The position numbers and the translations under genes are program-made. This document shows, piece by piece, positions 17,076 through 24,828 of a stretch of 38,086 nucleotides of DNA. The stretch is from Deltaproteobacteria bacterium (GTDB lineage: Bacteria > Desulfobacterota > Desulfarculia > JACQYL01): positions 1-38,086 of the forward strand of contig JACQYL010000016.1 in assembly GCA_016208165.1 (NCBI GenBank), in the 5' to 3' direction. The notes beneath the pieces are model-generated. The model did not search any database. It had not been told where the DNA came from and saw only the letters and a list, made by a program, of their open reading frames with translations. Positions within the stretch are counted from its first letter, which is position 1. The number at the start of each line of letters is the position of its first letter.

Positions 17076-17108
17076 TGTTGGGTTTCGCGATGCTCAACCC
17101 AACCTACG
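17076..17108. repeat. Dispersed hairpin repeat GTTGGGTT...AACCCAAC
   Basis: An 8-bp perfect stem, GTTGGGTT (17077-17084) with AACCCAAC (17096-17103), with an 11-base loop, TCGCGATGCTC, followed by CTACG. Elements of the form GTAGGTTGGGTT-GAGC-x-n-AACCCAACA are, from memory, among the most widespread intergenic repeats in bacteria. Only one copy lies in the window. Confidence 0.6.
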
Positions 17109-17224
17109 CTTCGACGCGTCAGCCCGTCTTGATATCCATTTGGGTGAATCTGCGGTACCAGGCTCCAAAGGACATGAAGCGGCTGTACGTCTTCCATCAC
17201 ACACACGAAGGATGCAACAATTCC

Positions 17225-17278
17225 GGTGTGACCTCTTGTTGCTGCGCAACGTGGACAAACAAGTTGTCCACGCCACCC
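17225..17278. repeat. Structured interspersed repeat, copy C
   Basis: It starts GGTGTGACCTCTTGTTGCTG and ends with CGCCACCC. It can form two hairpins: GTTGC/GCAAC and CGTGGACAA/TTGTCCACG. Compared with copy A (954-1006), the second stem differs at two positions on each side, with matching complementary changes. Confidence 0.75.
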
Positions 17279-17382
17279 CTAATTTGGCTGTTACGGGGTG
17301 AATCCGAGGAGTTGCCCCTAATATTCAAAGAGTTGGAGAGCACGAAGGCGACGCTTGCATCCGTCCGACGATGGTATGCGAA

Positions 17383-17409
17383 GGGCATTGCGGCCGGGCC
17401 GCAATGCCC
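17383..17409 (-). terminator. Strong hairpin downstream of the ThDP-enzyme gene
   Basis: A perfect 12-bp stem, GGGCATTGCGGC with GCCGCAATGCCC, and a three-base loop CGG, beginning 14 bases after the stop codon of the last gene of the long minus-strand operon. No T-run follows (TTCGCAT on the minus strand), so it could be a weak or Rho-assisted terminator or an mRNA-stabilising 3' stem. Confidence 0.55.
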
Positions 17410-17423
17410 CGAGAATAGAGGGG

Positions 17424-19355
17424 TTATTTGACGCCGAGTTCGAAGTCTTCTTCCTGAAGATCCCAACGGTCGTAGCCTTCGGTTTCCACACCGTATTCTT
17501 CAAAGGGGTACATACCGGGGATGAACTTGGACCGCATCTTTCTCATATAGCGGGTGGTTTCATTCCAAGGCAGATGCTTCCACATGATGGCGCAAATGGG
17601 ACTATCCAAAATGGCCTGCACCGGACGCTTGTCCACGTCCACATTGATGACGGCCGTCTTGCCCTGTTCCGCTGCGGAGAAGGCTTTCTTCAACGCAGCG
17701 CCTATCTTTTCCGGTTGGGTGACCCACTCGGTATGACAGCCGATCGCTTCGAACATGCGATCATATCGTTGGTTCGGGATGAAATAGTGCGGAAGCACTT
17801 CGCCCTCGGGAAGCCCGTACCAACCAAGATTTTTCCCGTATTGAGCATCCGAGCCTCCGATCCAGCCGTCATTGTTGTTGACCAGGTATACAATGGGTAA
17901 TTTGTGCCGCAGGGCGGTTTCAACGTCCATTCCCGAAAGACCCATGCCGGCGTCGCCCATCATGGCGAATATCATCTTCTTTTTATCATACCCGAAAGCG
18001 GCCCCTATGGCCTGTCCGATACCGTGACCAACCCCCGCGTGCGGCCCGGAATCAATCACCTGGCCCGCATTTTTGGCCTTGATATAGGGACTCAGTATAT
18101 TGCTTCCGGTAAAGGCGTCCATGATATAGCAGACGTCACCCTTGTACATCTCGTCCACCGTGTCACAGATGACCTTGCTCAGCCAGGCCGGATGCACCGG
18201 GCTTAAATCTTTGAATTGAAGCGCTCGTTTTTCCAGGTGGGAGGACCTCTCCTGTTCCACTTTCTTTACTCTCTCCAGCCAATCCGAACGTTTCGCAGGC
18301 GGAGACAGGGTGTTATTCTTGATGGCGTCGATCATAGCCTGGATGGTCGTTTTCACGTTTGCCTGGATGGCGACCTCCGTAGGAATCCATGGGTGGATAT
18401 ACTCGGCGGTCTCCGATATCTGGATGGCGCGTTTAATCTGAAACCGATTGCCGAAAAAGTCAAAAAAGTCCATGCGTGCGCCCAGGATGACAAAGAGGTC
18501 CGATTCGAGTCCGATGTTGCCCGCCCGCCAAATCAGGGGATCGTCTTCGGGGATCGAGCCCCGGCCGCCCCGCCGGCCCATCACCGGAATCTGAGCCAAA
18601 CGGGCGAGTTCCCGCAGTTCGGCCTGGCAATTGTTCCAGAGAATCTCGTCACCTACGTACAGCACCGGTTTCTCGCTGGCAAACATCAGTTCCAACACGC
18701 GATCCACGGATTTGGGATTCGGATACGACTCGGCGATGGGTTCTTTCAACCAGTTTTCGGTGTACAGGTTGTGGTTAGGTGGGTAGTTGCCGGTAGCCGC
18801 ATTGAGCTCGAATTCGAGGACCGACGGTCCTTTGGGCAGTTCCATGGCTTTCCGAATGGCTTTGGTAAACCAAAATTTATATGACCGTGAGTCAATCACC
18901 CGTTTCGAAACTTTAGCAAAACTTTCATAAATTTTTTCCGCATAGCATTCTTGAAGCGTGTACGCTCCATCGTCGTTAGCCTCATGACCGGCCAAAAGCG
19001 CCAGCAGCGGGGTATTGCTCAAATGCGCCTGGTGGACGGGCGCCACCAAGTTGGTCGACCCGGGTCCCACCGTGCCGCAGCAGACTCCGATTTTGCCGGT
19101 GGTGCGTGCATAGGCTTCCGCTGCATAGCCTCCGCTCTGTTCGTGCCGTGTTGTGACGTGCTTAATCCCTCCCTTGATCAAGGCATCCACCCAGAGCCAC
19201 ATATGTCCGCCCGAGACTCCGAAAAAGATGTCCACCCCGTTTTCCTTCAGGACTTCCAACATAACGTGCCCCGGATTAGGGGACGTTTCCAACTTGCCCT
19301 CGGGAACCCGTACATCGACTCCGCCTTTTTTCGCCTCGCTGTTCTGTTCCGGCAT
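17424..19355 (-). CDS. Thiamine-diphosphate enzyme (acetolactate synthase-like fold), possible C-C lyase or hydrolase
   Basis: 643 residues with the three-domain POX/acetohydroxyacid-synthase order: Pyr domain (~28-190) with the catalytic Glu72 in TRHEQSGGYAAEAYAR, a central Rossmann-like domain (~215-345), and a PP domain (~385-570) with the ThDP/Mg motif GDAG (467-470)...NNNDG (493-497) and SGPHAGVGHGIGQAIG. The cofactor sites look intact. About 60 extra residues at the C-terminus (WKHLPWNETTRYMRKM onward) are not typical. The start at 19355 has GGGAGG five bases away; the frame is open further upstream without homology. Relatives include synthases, 2-hydroxyacyl-CoA lyase, oxalyl-CoA decarboxylase and the ring-opening cyclohexane-1,2-dione hydrolase. 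Beside BadH- and BadI-like genes, cleavage of an alicyclic dione or ketol is an attractive but unproven role. It lacks the FAD-domain hallmarks I would look for in AHAS, and there is no small subunit gene. Confidence 0.8.
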   Translation of the reverse strand: MPEQNSEAKKGGVDVRVPEGKLETSPNPGHVMLEVLKENGVDIFFGVSGGHMWLWVDALIKGGIKHVTTRHEQSGGYAAEAYARTTGKIGVCCGTVGPGSTNLVAPVHQAHLSNTPLLALLAGHEANDDGAYTLQECYAEKIYESFAKVSKRVIDSRSYKFWFTKAIRKAMELPKGPSVLEFELNAATGNYPPNHNLYTENWLKEPIAESYPNPKSVDRVLELMFASEKPVLYVGDEILWNNCQAELRELARLAQIPVMGRRGGRGSIPEDDPLIWRAGNIGLESDLFVILGARMDFFDFFGNRFQIKRAIQISETAEYIHPWIPTEVAIQANVKTTIQAMIDAIKNNTLSPPAKRSDWLERVKKVEQERSSHLEKRALQFKDLSPVHPAWLSKVICDTVDEMYKGDVCYIMDAFTGSNILSPYIKAKNAGQVIDSGPHAGVGHGIGQAIGAAFGYDKKKMIFAMMGDAGMGLSGMDVETALRHKLPIVYLVNNNDGWIGGSDAQYGKNLGWYGLPEGEVLPHYFIPNQRYDRMFEAIGCHTEWVTQPEKIGAALKKAFSAAEQGKTAVINVDVDKRPVQAILDSPICAIMWKHLPWNETTRYMRKMRSKFIPGMYPFEEYGVETEGYDRWDLQEEDFELGVK

Positions 19356-19703
19356 ACTTACCTCCCTTGGTGTTTGTTTGGTGCAAAAACCATGTACTCC
19401 GCCGAACGAGGCATACACTGTACTCAAGGGGCCACAATAAATAGTGTGGCGCCGAGTGAGCACTGCAACCCCGTTCCCGGCAATGATGAGTTTGGAATTA
19501 CCCACACCGTAAGAATGGAACATCCCCGAAATCGTACGCCGGAACCGGTTTCGATGCTTCCACGATCAAAGGAGGTCAGGTTTCCCAAAACTGTACTTGG
19601 TAAGGAGATGCCATACATCCGTGTCATGCACGGGCAGAGGAGCGATTGTGCGTCCGATCCCGAGGCCCGAATGCCCGTGCCGTGGCCCGGCCCGGCTCGA
19701 GCC
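19356..19703. other. 348-base gap between the ThDP gene and the BadH-like gene
   Basis: No gene is supported. The gap is much larger than others in this operon, so the ThDP gene may have its own promoter; a sigma54-like element lies at 19464-19479. An open reading frame continues upstream of the ThDP start, but its residues do not look like part of the enzyme. Confidence 0.5.
19464..19479 (-). promoter_or_regulatory. Possible sigma54 promoter for the ThDP-enzyme gene
   Basis: Minus-strand CGGGAACGGGGTTGCA has GG and GC at the required ten-base spacing, and TTGCA matches the -12 consensus, but the -24 half (CGGGAAC versus TGGCACG) is poor. It lies about 110 bases upstream of the ATG at 19355. 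A sigma54 activator is encoded at 8798-10810. Low confidence, since GG-N10-GC occurs often by chance. Confidence 0.25.
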
Positions 19704-20468
19704 CTAAGCCATGGTCAGACCGCCGCTTACGCTCAACGTTTGCCCCGTGATGAAATTCGCCTCGTCGCTGGCCAAAAACGTCACGGCCGCGCCGATGTCT
19801 TCGGGCGCGCCCATGCGCCGCAGAGGAATTATCCTGTCCATGGCGGCGAAGACCTTTGCGACGAACTCATCCACTTCAACCATGGCGGTGATCATCGGTG
19901 TCATGGTCGGTCCCGGACAAACGGTATTGACGGTGACGTTGTTCCGGGCCAATTCTCTGGCCATGGTTTTGCTAAACGCTATAATGGCGCCTTTCGTCCC
20001 GGAATATACCGCCTCTCCCGTGCTGCCCACCCTGCCGGCGTCGGAGCTGATATTGATGATTCTTCCGCGATTCCTGGACATCATGTGTTCCACAACGGCG
20101 CGGGTGCAATGGATGGTTCCCATGTAGTTGATTTGTACGATTTTTTCCCACACATCCGGCGTATTCTTTACAAACGGTTCGATCTTGTCCCAGCCGGCAT
20201 TATTCACGAGAATATCGACTTTCTCGAAGTCGGATATAATCCTTTGCATGGTCGCGACTATGGATTCACGATCCGTGATGTCGGCTCTATAAAATCGGAC
20301 TGTTCGACCTAACTGCTTAAGTTCCTTACACGTTTCATCGGCTTCCTTCTCGAGTACGTCGATCATGGCAATGCCGGCGCCCTGTGTGGCAAGGCAGGAG
20401 CATATGCCTTTGCCTATGCCTCTTGCGCCACCCGTTACTACGGCGATCTTACCGGTCAAATCAAACAT
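19704..20468 (-). CDS. SDR-family dehydrogenase, BadH-like (2-hydroxycyclohexanecarboxyl-CoA dehydrogenase type)
   Basis: 254 residues with a complete classical SDR core: TGGARGIG at 12-19, NNAG at 89-92, catalytic Ser141/142, Tyr155 and Lys159 (YSGTK). The segments NNAGWDKIEPF, RGRIINISSDAGRVGSTGEA, VNTVCPGPT and the end ITGQTLSVSGGLTM closely follow the Rhodopseudomonas BadH sequence as I remember it. BadH oxidises 2-hydroxycyclohexane-1-carboxyl-CoA to the 2-keto ester with NAD. The gene lies 88 bases after the BadI-like ring-hydrolase gene, the same functional pairing as in the Bad cluster, so oxidation of a ring hydroxyl beside a CoA-ester carbon is the likely role. The start at 20468 has AAAGGAG seven bases upstream. 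The natural ring substrate may be larger than cyclohexane. Confidence 0.82.
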   Translation of the reverse strand: MFDLTGKIAVVTGGARGIGKGICSCLATQGAGIAMIDVLEKEADETCKELKQLGRTVRFYRADITDRESIVATMQRIISDFEKVDILVNNAGWDKIEPFVKNTPDVWEKIVQINYMGTIHCTRAVVEHMMSRNRGRIINISSDAGRVGSTGEAVYSGTKGAIIAFSKTMARELARNNVTVNTVCPGPTMTPMITAMVEVDEFVAKVFAAMDRIIPLRRMGAPEDIGAAVTFLASDEANFITGQTLSVSGGLTMA

Positions 20469-20556
20469 ATCGGGTCTCCTTTCTTGCTCTCTTGGGTACC
20501 CTGCGGGAAGAGCAGGTGAACGTTAAACACGAAAAACACGAAGCAGTACGGAATAG

Positions 20557-21336
20557 CTACCTCCTGAACCTGGAAAAGTCGGTAGGTCTTTTTTCGAGAT
20601 ACGCGTTTTTACCTTCCTGAGCTTCTTCGCTTTGATAGTACAACCAGGTTGCGGCGCCGCCCATGGCTTCCGAGCCCATTAGATGGTCGGTCTCCCTGTT
20701 GAAGGATGCCTTTAGTACCCTGATCGCCGTCGGGCTCATGGATAGGATCTTCTGACACCAGGCGTCTACTTCTTCGCGCAGCTTTTCAGGCGGCACGACC
20801 TTGTTGACGAGTCCCATGTCCATTGCTTGCCGGGCATTGTACTGTTCGCACAGGAACCAGATCTCCCGGGCCTTTTTCTCACCCACTAGACGCGCCAGGT
20901 AGCCGGCTCCGAATCCGGCGTCGAAGCTGCCCACTCGAGGACCCACCTGCGCGAAAACAGCATTTTCGGATGCGATGGTGAGGTCGCATATGCAGTGAAA
21001 CACGTGCCCGCCTCCGATGGCATATCCATTTACGGCCGCGATCACGGGCATCGGCACTCTTCGAATGGCGTCGTGAACCATGCTCACGTACGTGAGCAGT
21101 TCCGGCTTGTACCCCGCCCCGGAAGACTCGCCCGCATCTCCGCCCACGCAAAAGGCCCTGTTTCCGGCCCCCGTGAAAACCACCACACCGATGGTTCGAT
21201 CCACGATCACATCGTCAAAGGCCTTGACGATTTCTATGAGGGTTTCCGTTCGGAACGCGTTAAGCTTTTTTGGCCGATTGATCGTTATAGTGGCAATTCC
21301 GTCTTTCTTTTCGTAGATAATGTCCTCGAAATCCAT
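20557..21336 (-). CDS. Crotonase of the MenB/BadI type (2-ketocyclohexanecarboxyl-CoA hydrolase-like)
   Basis: 259 residues, matching BadI/MenB in length. The opening MDFEDIIYEKKDGIATITIN and the block VGSFDAGFGAGYLARLVGEK (135-154), KKAREIWFLC, AMDMGLVNKVVP, and the end EGKNAYLEKR-PTDFSRF are the MenB/BadI signature. GGGH at 108-111 provides part of the oxyanion hole. MenB closes a ring by Dieckmann-type condensation; BadI runs the reverse, hydrolysing 2-ketocyclohexane-1-carboxyl-CoA to pimeloyl-CoA. No other men genes are nearby, while a BadH-like dehydrogenase is, so hydrolytic ring opening is preferred. The ATG at 21336 is chosen over 21348 because GGAGG lies five bases upstream and the alignment to BadI begins there. 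It lies 45 bases after the CoA-transferase-like gene. Confidence 0.85.
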   Translation of the reverse strand: MDFEDIIYEKKDGIATITINRPKKLNAFRTETLIEIVKAFDDVIVDRTIGVVVFTGAGNRAFCVGGDAGESSGAGYKPELLTYVSMVHDAIRRVPMPVIAAVNGYAIGGGHVFHCICDLTIASENAVFAQVGPRVGSFDAGFGAGYLARLVGEKKAREIWFLCEQYNARQAMDMGLVNKVVPPEKLREEVDAWCQKILSMSPTAIRVLKASFNRETDHLMGSEAMGGAATWLYYQSEEAQEGKNAYLEKRPTDFSRFRR

Positions 21337-21381
21337 GGGCTCCTCCATTGTTTGATGGGAATATGCGCTTATTAACGGGAT

Positions 21382-23160
21382 TTACTCCGCTTTCTTGCCT
21401 AAATAGTATCTATTGGGATCGAAGGACCGGATGATGTCCAGCTCGAGTTGCACGGGAGGGTCCAATATCTCGATATTCGGCGCCTGCTTGAGGTCCCACC
21501 CGCAACGTTCCCGGATCTCCTCCGGTGTAACGTGCGATTGGCCCGAGCAGCACGGAAAGCAGGCTGTCAGGACCAGTTCCTCCCCCGCACGCTCCCGTTC
21601 GAAGAGGCCCAACGTGGAGACCACGACGCGCAGGTTGTCTCCCGGAGAGGTCACATACCCGAGGTGCTTTTTGAAACGGTTCTTGGACTGCCCCACGAGC
21701 ACCATCATCTCTCTGGCCGCACTGGCCACGTCGTTGGCGCCTCCCGATCCCGTTATGAATGTGCCTTCGCTCGTTCTGGTCGTATTCACGTTCCCCAAAG
21801 GGTCAATCTCCGCGGCTCCGATCGCGCCGATACAGGACCCATGGCGCCCACTCAATATCAAACCCATTACCGTTTGGATATCGCACACCATCTTACACGT
21901 GCAGAAGTTTCGATGATTGAAAATGGAAGGGTCCATGGGACGCGGAACGTACCCGTAGAGGCCGACTTCCGCGATCAAATCGATGTCATATCCTTCCTTT
22001 CGGAGGTTGTAGAAGCACAGCCAGGCAGCGAGGTTGGATATGCCGGCGCCGCAGAGCATCGTCTTATATTCGTTCCGGATGATCGTTTCTTTGAGCTTGC
22101 GGGACATGGCCACCGCAGCCATCTCGACGGGTGTGTAGGAGGGGCTTCTAGATATGTTCTTTTCAGCCCCGACCTCGAATTTCCACATGTCGAAATGGGA
22201 CTCGCCCTTGAGCCTCAACAATCGATCCCGGCCCAGCTTTTCGAGGTATGCTTCATGCGAATCGCAGGACAACACCCATTCCTGGACCCAGGCTTCAAAT
22301 TCTTCCTCGGATTTCTCGCACCGCCGCCCCTCGTCGATGAAATCGTAGTCCTCGGCGTATACATCGAGATCAACCATGCCTATGCGAGACAATCCCCCGG
22401 GATGCGCGCCGAAGGGTACCTCCGAAACCGACCGCACGAAAGTCCCCGGCAGCCGCACCAGGTGATTGTATCTGCGTATGGTTTCCGTTGACACGATTTT
22501 CTCGGCGCTCAGGACCACTCCCTGGCGGCTGGCCATGGCTCCGTAAAGGTTTTCGCTGAGCGGAGGCAGAAATACTGCGTTTCCTTGGCTGTCAGCCATC
22601 CAGGCGTGCAGAATCGAGAGGTCCGGCGTCAATGCTTTCACCAGTCCGATCCGTCGTTCTTTGTCGAAGGGATCGTCCATTGCAAGGAACGTATCCGGAT
22701 TCTCCCGCTCAAGGGAACTCCCGAGAAGGGACTTGGTCGGCAGGAAAGGTACACCCATAGCCCCGGCCTGCAGGCGCAGGGGCAGCGTGAGAAGGGACCA
22801 GTGCTCGGCCTTCAGCGACCCATCCTGGAGAGATCGTTGGAACACGGCGTTGGGGCCGGGTGTATAGTATGGGTCTCCGAAGTAGCAGGTAATGATCTTG
22901 GACACGAGTCCCCCATGCACCAGAACCGCCTGGGGGAGATTCATGGACAGCGCCACGAGCTCGAGGCTGTTTTTCCTGCCCCAGAACTGGCGGGCGATTT
23001 CAAACAGAATGGCCGTGCACCACCGCGCCCCCACCTGACCGACGTGAAGCAGGATTCCGGGCTTTACGTGCTCCCTGACGGCGTCCTTCAGTGAAGTCAC
23101 CTTATCCGGACCGGCGGTGAACTCCGGTTGAAACCAGGGTTCGTTGAAATGTTCCATCAT
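21382..23160 (-). CDS. Fused alpha-beta family I CoA-transferase-like protein (GctAB/IpdAB type)
   Basis: 592 residues. Residues ~1-320 match the GctA-like alpha subunit (GILLHVGQVG, LQAGAMGVPFLPTKSLLGSS, ILHAWMADSQGNAVF), and ~340-592 the beta subunit (YTPVEMAAVAMSRKLKE, CGAGISNLAA, DLIAEVGLYGYVPRP, FITGSGGANDVASAAREM). The two are usually separate genes; here they are joined in one frame by a charged linker. Glu398 in AEVGLYG stands where family I transferases carry the acyl-accepting Glu. Possible roles are CoA transfer between organic acids or, as for the structurally similar IpdAB of steroid degradation, retro-Claisen hydrolytic opening of an alicyclic beta-keto-CoA. The start at 23160 has AAGGGG seven bases upstream, 20 bases after the thiolase stop. 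The frame extends upstream through the thiolase gene, but that part is a shadow. Confidence 0.82.
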   Translation of the reverse strand: MMEHFNEPWFQPEFTAGPDKVTSLKDAVREHVKPGILLHVGQVGARWCTAILFEIARQFWGRKNSLELVALSMNLPQAVLVHGGLVSKIITCYFGDPYYTPGPNAVFQRSLQDGSLKAEHWSLLTLPLRLQAGAMGVPFLPTKSLLGSSLERENPDTFLAMDDPFDKERRIGLVKALTPDLSILHAWMADSQGNAVFLPPLSENLYGAMASRQGVVLSAEKIVSTETIRRYNHLVRLPGTFVRSVSEVPFGAHPGGLSRIGMVDLDVYAEDYDFIDEGRRCEKSEEEFEAWVQEWVLSCDSHEAYLEKLGRDRLLRLKGESHFDMWKFEVGAEKNISRSPSYTPVEMAAVAMSRKLKETIIRNEYKTMLCGAGISNLAAWLCFYNLRKEGYDIDLIAEVGLYGYVPRPMDPSIFNHRNFCTCKMVCDIQTVMGLILSGRHGSCIGAIGAAEIDPLGNVNTTRTSEGTFITGSGGANDVASAAREMMVLVGQSKNRFKKHLGYVTSPGDNLRVVVSTLGLFERERAGEELVLTACFPCCSGQSHVTPEEIRERCGWDLKQAPNIEILDPPVQLELDIIRSFDPNRYYLGKKAE

Positions 23161-23180
23161 TTCGTCGCCCCTTCGAGTGT

Positions 23181-24344
23181 TCAGCGGGCCTCGAGGATCG
23201 TGACCGAACTGTTGGGGCCGGCGCCCATGGCATGGGCCATGCCGATTCGGGCTCCCGCCACCTGCCGTTTCCCCGCCTCCCCGCGTAATTGGCAAACCAA
23301 CTCGCATATCTGGCCCAAGCCTGTAGCGCCCAACGGATGACCCCGGGACATGAGACCACCGTCCGTGTTTACAGGGGTTTTTCCACCGATATCGAACGCT
23401 CCCTCTTTCAGCAGACGGGGAGCTTCGCCCTTTTTGCAGAAGCCCAGTTTCTCGATGTCCCACAGCTCGGCGGGCGCCATGGTGTCGTACGCCTGTACAA
23501 CGTCCATGTCTTCCGGTCCGTATCCGGAAGTCTCGAAAGCCTGTTTGGCGGAAAGCTCGACGATGCCTAAAGCGGGGGGGTGATTGCGGCTCTTGGAGAT
23601 CCCCGCCATTATAGAGTGCTCTCCATAGACCCCCGACGTCAGCGAACACGCCTTTACGGTCACGGCCCGTTGTGCGGAAGGGATCCTGTCGCGACTGCAC
23701 ACGATGGCGGCGGCCGCGCCGTCGGCCAGAGGGCAGCAATGGAACAATCGCAGAGGGGTTGCCACCATCCGGGAATTCAACACTTCTTCCATGGTGACTT
23801 CTTTTTGGAATCGGGCGTGCGGGTTGTGAACGCCGTTCTTTCTGTTTTTCACCGTGACCCGCGCGAAGTCCTCCACCGTGGCGCCGGTTTCTTCCATGTA
23901 TACCACGGTCTCATTGGCATAGTTCGCCATCTGAACGTTGAAGCCGGAAGCCAGTTCCCATGGCCTGAAAGCCGTGCTGGGGATCGGACCCCGCGGCATT
24001 TTCTCCATGCCGAGGACCAGAACGGTATCGTAGAGTTCCGCGGCTACGGATTGGCATGCCAGGCGGAAGGCCGAAGAACCGCTCGAACACGCGTTCTCGA
24101 CGTTCACCACGGGAATACCGGTCAATCCGACTTCCTTTATGGCCTGATGGCCGGATCCGGTTCCCTGATACACGCTCCCGCAAAATGCCGCTTGCACATC
24201 GTTCCAAGTAAAACCCGAATCTTCGAGTGCGTTCAGTATGGCCTCGCTTCCAAAGTCGTAGCATTCCTGATCAGGGTAATACCCCCATTTGGTCAGTCCG
24301 AACCCCGCCACCAGGACTTCTCTCATCTCACTCATGTCCTTCAT
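23181..24344 (-). CDS. Thiolase (SCP-x-like), probable partner of the DUF35 protein
   Basis: 387 residues. The nucleophile is Cys86 in VVNVENACSSGSSAFR, with SRGHPLGATG near the end and the closing AHAMGAGPNSSVTILEA. Where the other thiolase of this window has MEVHDCFS, this one has VVQAYDTMAPAE, that is Tyr in place of the catalytic-loop His; the same change occurs in some SCP-x-like thiolases. The start at 24344 has GGGGGAG about five bases upstream, and the gene lies 23 bases after the DUF35 gene. The thiolase-DUF35 pair mirrors BbsAB (benzoylsuccinyl-CoA thiolase). Expected function: CoA-dependent cleavage of a beta-ketoacyl-CoA made by the acyl-CoA dehydrogenase, crotonase and SDR of the same operon. 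Confidence 0.88.
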   Translation of the reverse strand: MKDMSEMREVLVAGFGLTKWGYYPDQECYDFGSEAILNALEDSGFTWNDVQAAFCGSVYQGTGSGHQAIKEVGLTGIPVVNVENACSSGSSAFRLACQSVAAELYDTVLVLGMEKMPRGPIPSTAFRPWELASGFNVQMANYANETVVYMEETGATVEDFARVTVKNRKNGVHNPHARFQKEVTMEEVLNSRMVATPLRLFHCCPLADGAAAAIVCSRDRIPSAQRAVTVKACSLTSGVYGEHSIMAGISKSRNHPPALGIVELSAKQAFETSGYGPEDMDVVQAYDTMAPAELWDIEKLGFCKKGEAPRLLKEGAFDIGGKTPVNTDGGLMSRGHPLGATGLGQICELVCQLRGEAGKRQVAGARIGMAHAMGAGPNSSVTILEAR

Positions 24345-24367
24345 ACATCTCCCCCAGACACCACAGG

Positions 24368-24799
24368 CTAAACAGGCATGAACTTGAACGTTACGATGTC
24401 GCGGCCTTCTTCGTCCTCACACAACTTATCAATTACGAGCTCGACGTCTCTGTGCAGTTCAAGTTCGTCAAAATCGTCGGTTTTGAACAACGTCGTAACA
24501 TAAATGCCCTCCGGCAGCTCGACGGCTCCATACGCATACGGAACGGGTCCCTTATAAAAGCCCCCTCCCGGTTGCTGCATGACCACGCTGAAGCTGGCGA
24601 TCTTCCCTCTCGGGCTCAACCTCACGTCTTTCAAAGTCTTTTGCCGGCAGTAGGTACACCAGCCTTTTTCCTTCTTCGGGAAGAAACTCTCCCCGCACGA
24701 TTCGCATTGACTTCCGATGAGCTGGGGCGGTTCATCCTCCGAAGCCGGCGTTGTCCAAAAACCCTCGTGAATGGGAATCCGGTTACTCTCACTGTTCAT
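24368..24799 (-). CDS. DUF35 zinc-ribbon/OB-fold protein (acyl-CoA-associated)
   Basis: 143 residues with the DUF35 layout: an N-terminal helix (IPIHEGFWTTPASEDEPPQL), a rubredoxin-like zinc ribbon with C32, C35, C48 and C51, then an OB-fold (GKIASFSVVMQQPGGGFYKG, VPYAYGAVELPEGIYV, TLFKTDDFDELELHRDVEL). Such proteins bind the CoA moiety and bridge or regulate thiolase-fold partners; none is an enzyme alone. It is encoded directly before the SCP-x-like thiolase and after a crotonase gene. Length is normal for a stand-alone member, in contrast to the fused DUF35 domain at 6328-7773. The start at 24799 lies 29 bases after the preceding stop; upstream sequence has only a weak ribosome binding site. 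Confidence 0.88.
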   Translation of the reverse strand: MNSESNRIPIHEGFWTTPASEDEPPQLIGSQCESCGESFFPKKEKGWCTYCRQKTLKDVRLSPRGKIASFSVVMQQPGGGFYKGPVPYAYGAVELPEGIYVTTLFKTDDFDELELHRDVELVIDKLCEDEEGRDIVTFKFMPV

Positions 24800-24828
24800 T
24801 ATGGTCTCCGACGTTGTACATTAAGGTC

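Larger units (their letters stand above)
16426..17423. other. 998-base noncoding region rich in palindromic repeats
   Basis: No gene is supported. The half next to the Avs-like gene (16426-16890) is AT-richer and shows only the promoter candidate at 16499-16528. The half next to the catabolic operon (16890-17280) holds a cluster of different short palindromic repeats, entered separately, and a terminator-like hairpin at 17383-17409. It appears to be a collecting site for repeats at the border between defence gene and operon. Confidence 0.55.

Noticed and set aside
16890-17280. CRISPR-like array
   Set aside because: The repeats belong to different palindrome families with irregular spacing and no constant-length spacers, and no cas gene is in the window.
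20557-21336. Menaquinone biosynthesis (true MenB)
   Set aside because: Sequence is MenB/BadI-like, but no other men gene is near and a BadH-like dehydrogenase is adjacent, so the BadI-type role is preferred; not excluded without a tree.
23161-23739. N-terminal extension of the CoA-transferase-like protein by 193 residues
   Set aside because: It overlaps the thiolase gene out of frame; the ATG at 23160 has a Shine-Dalgarno sequence and begins the GctA-like domain.
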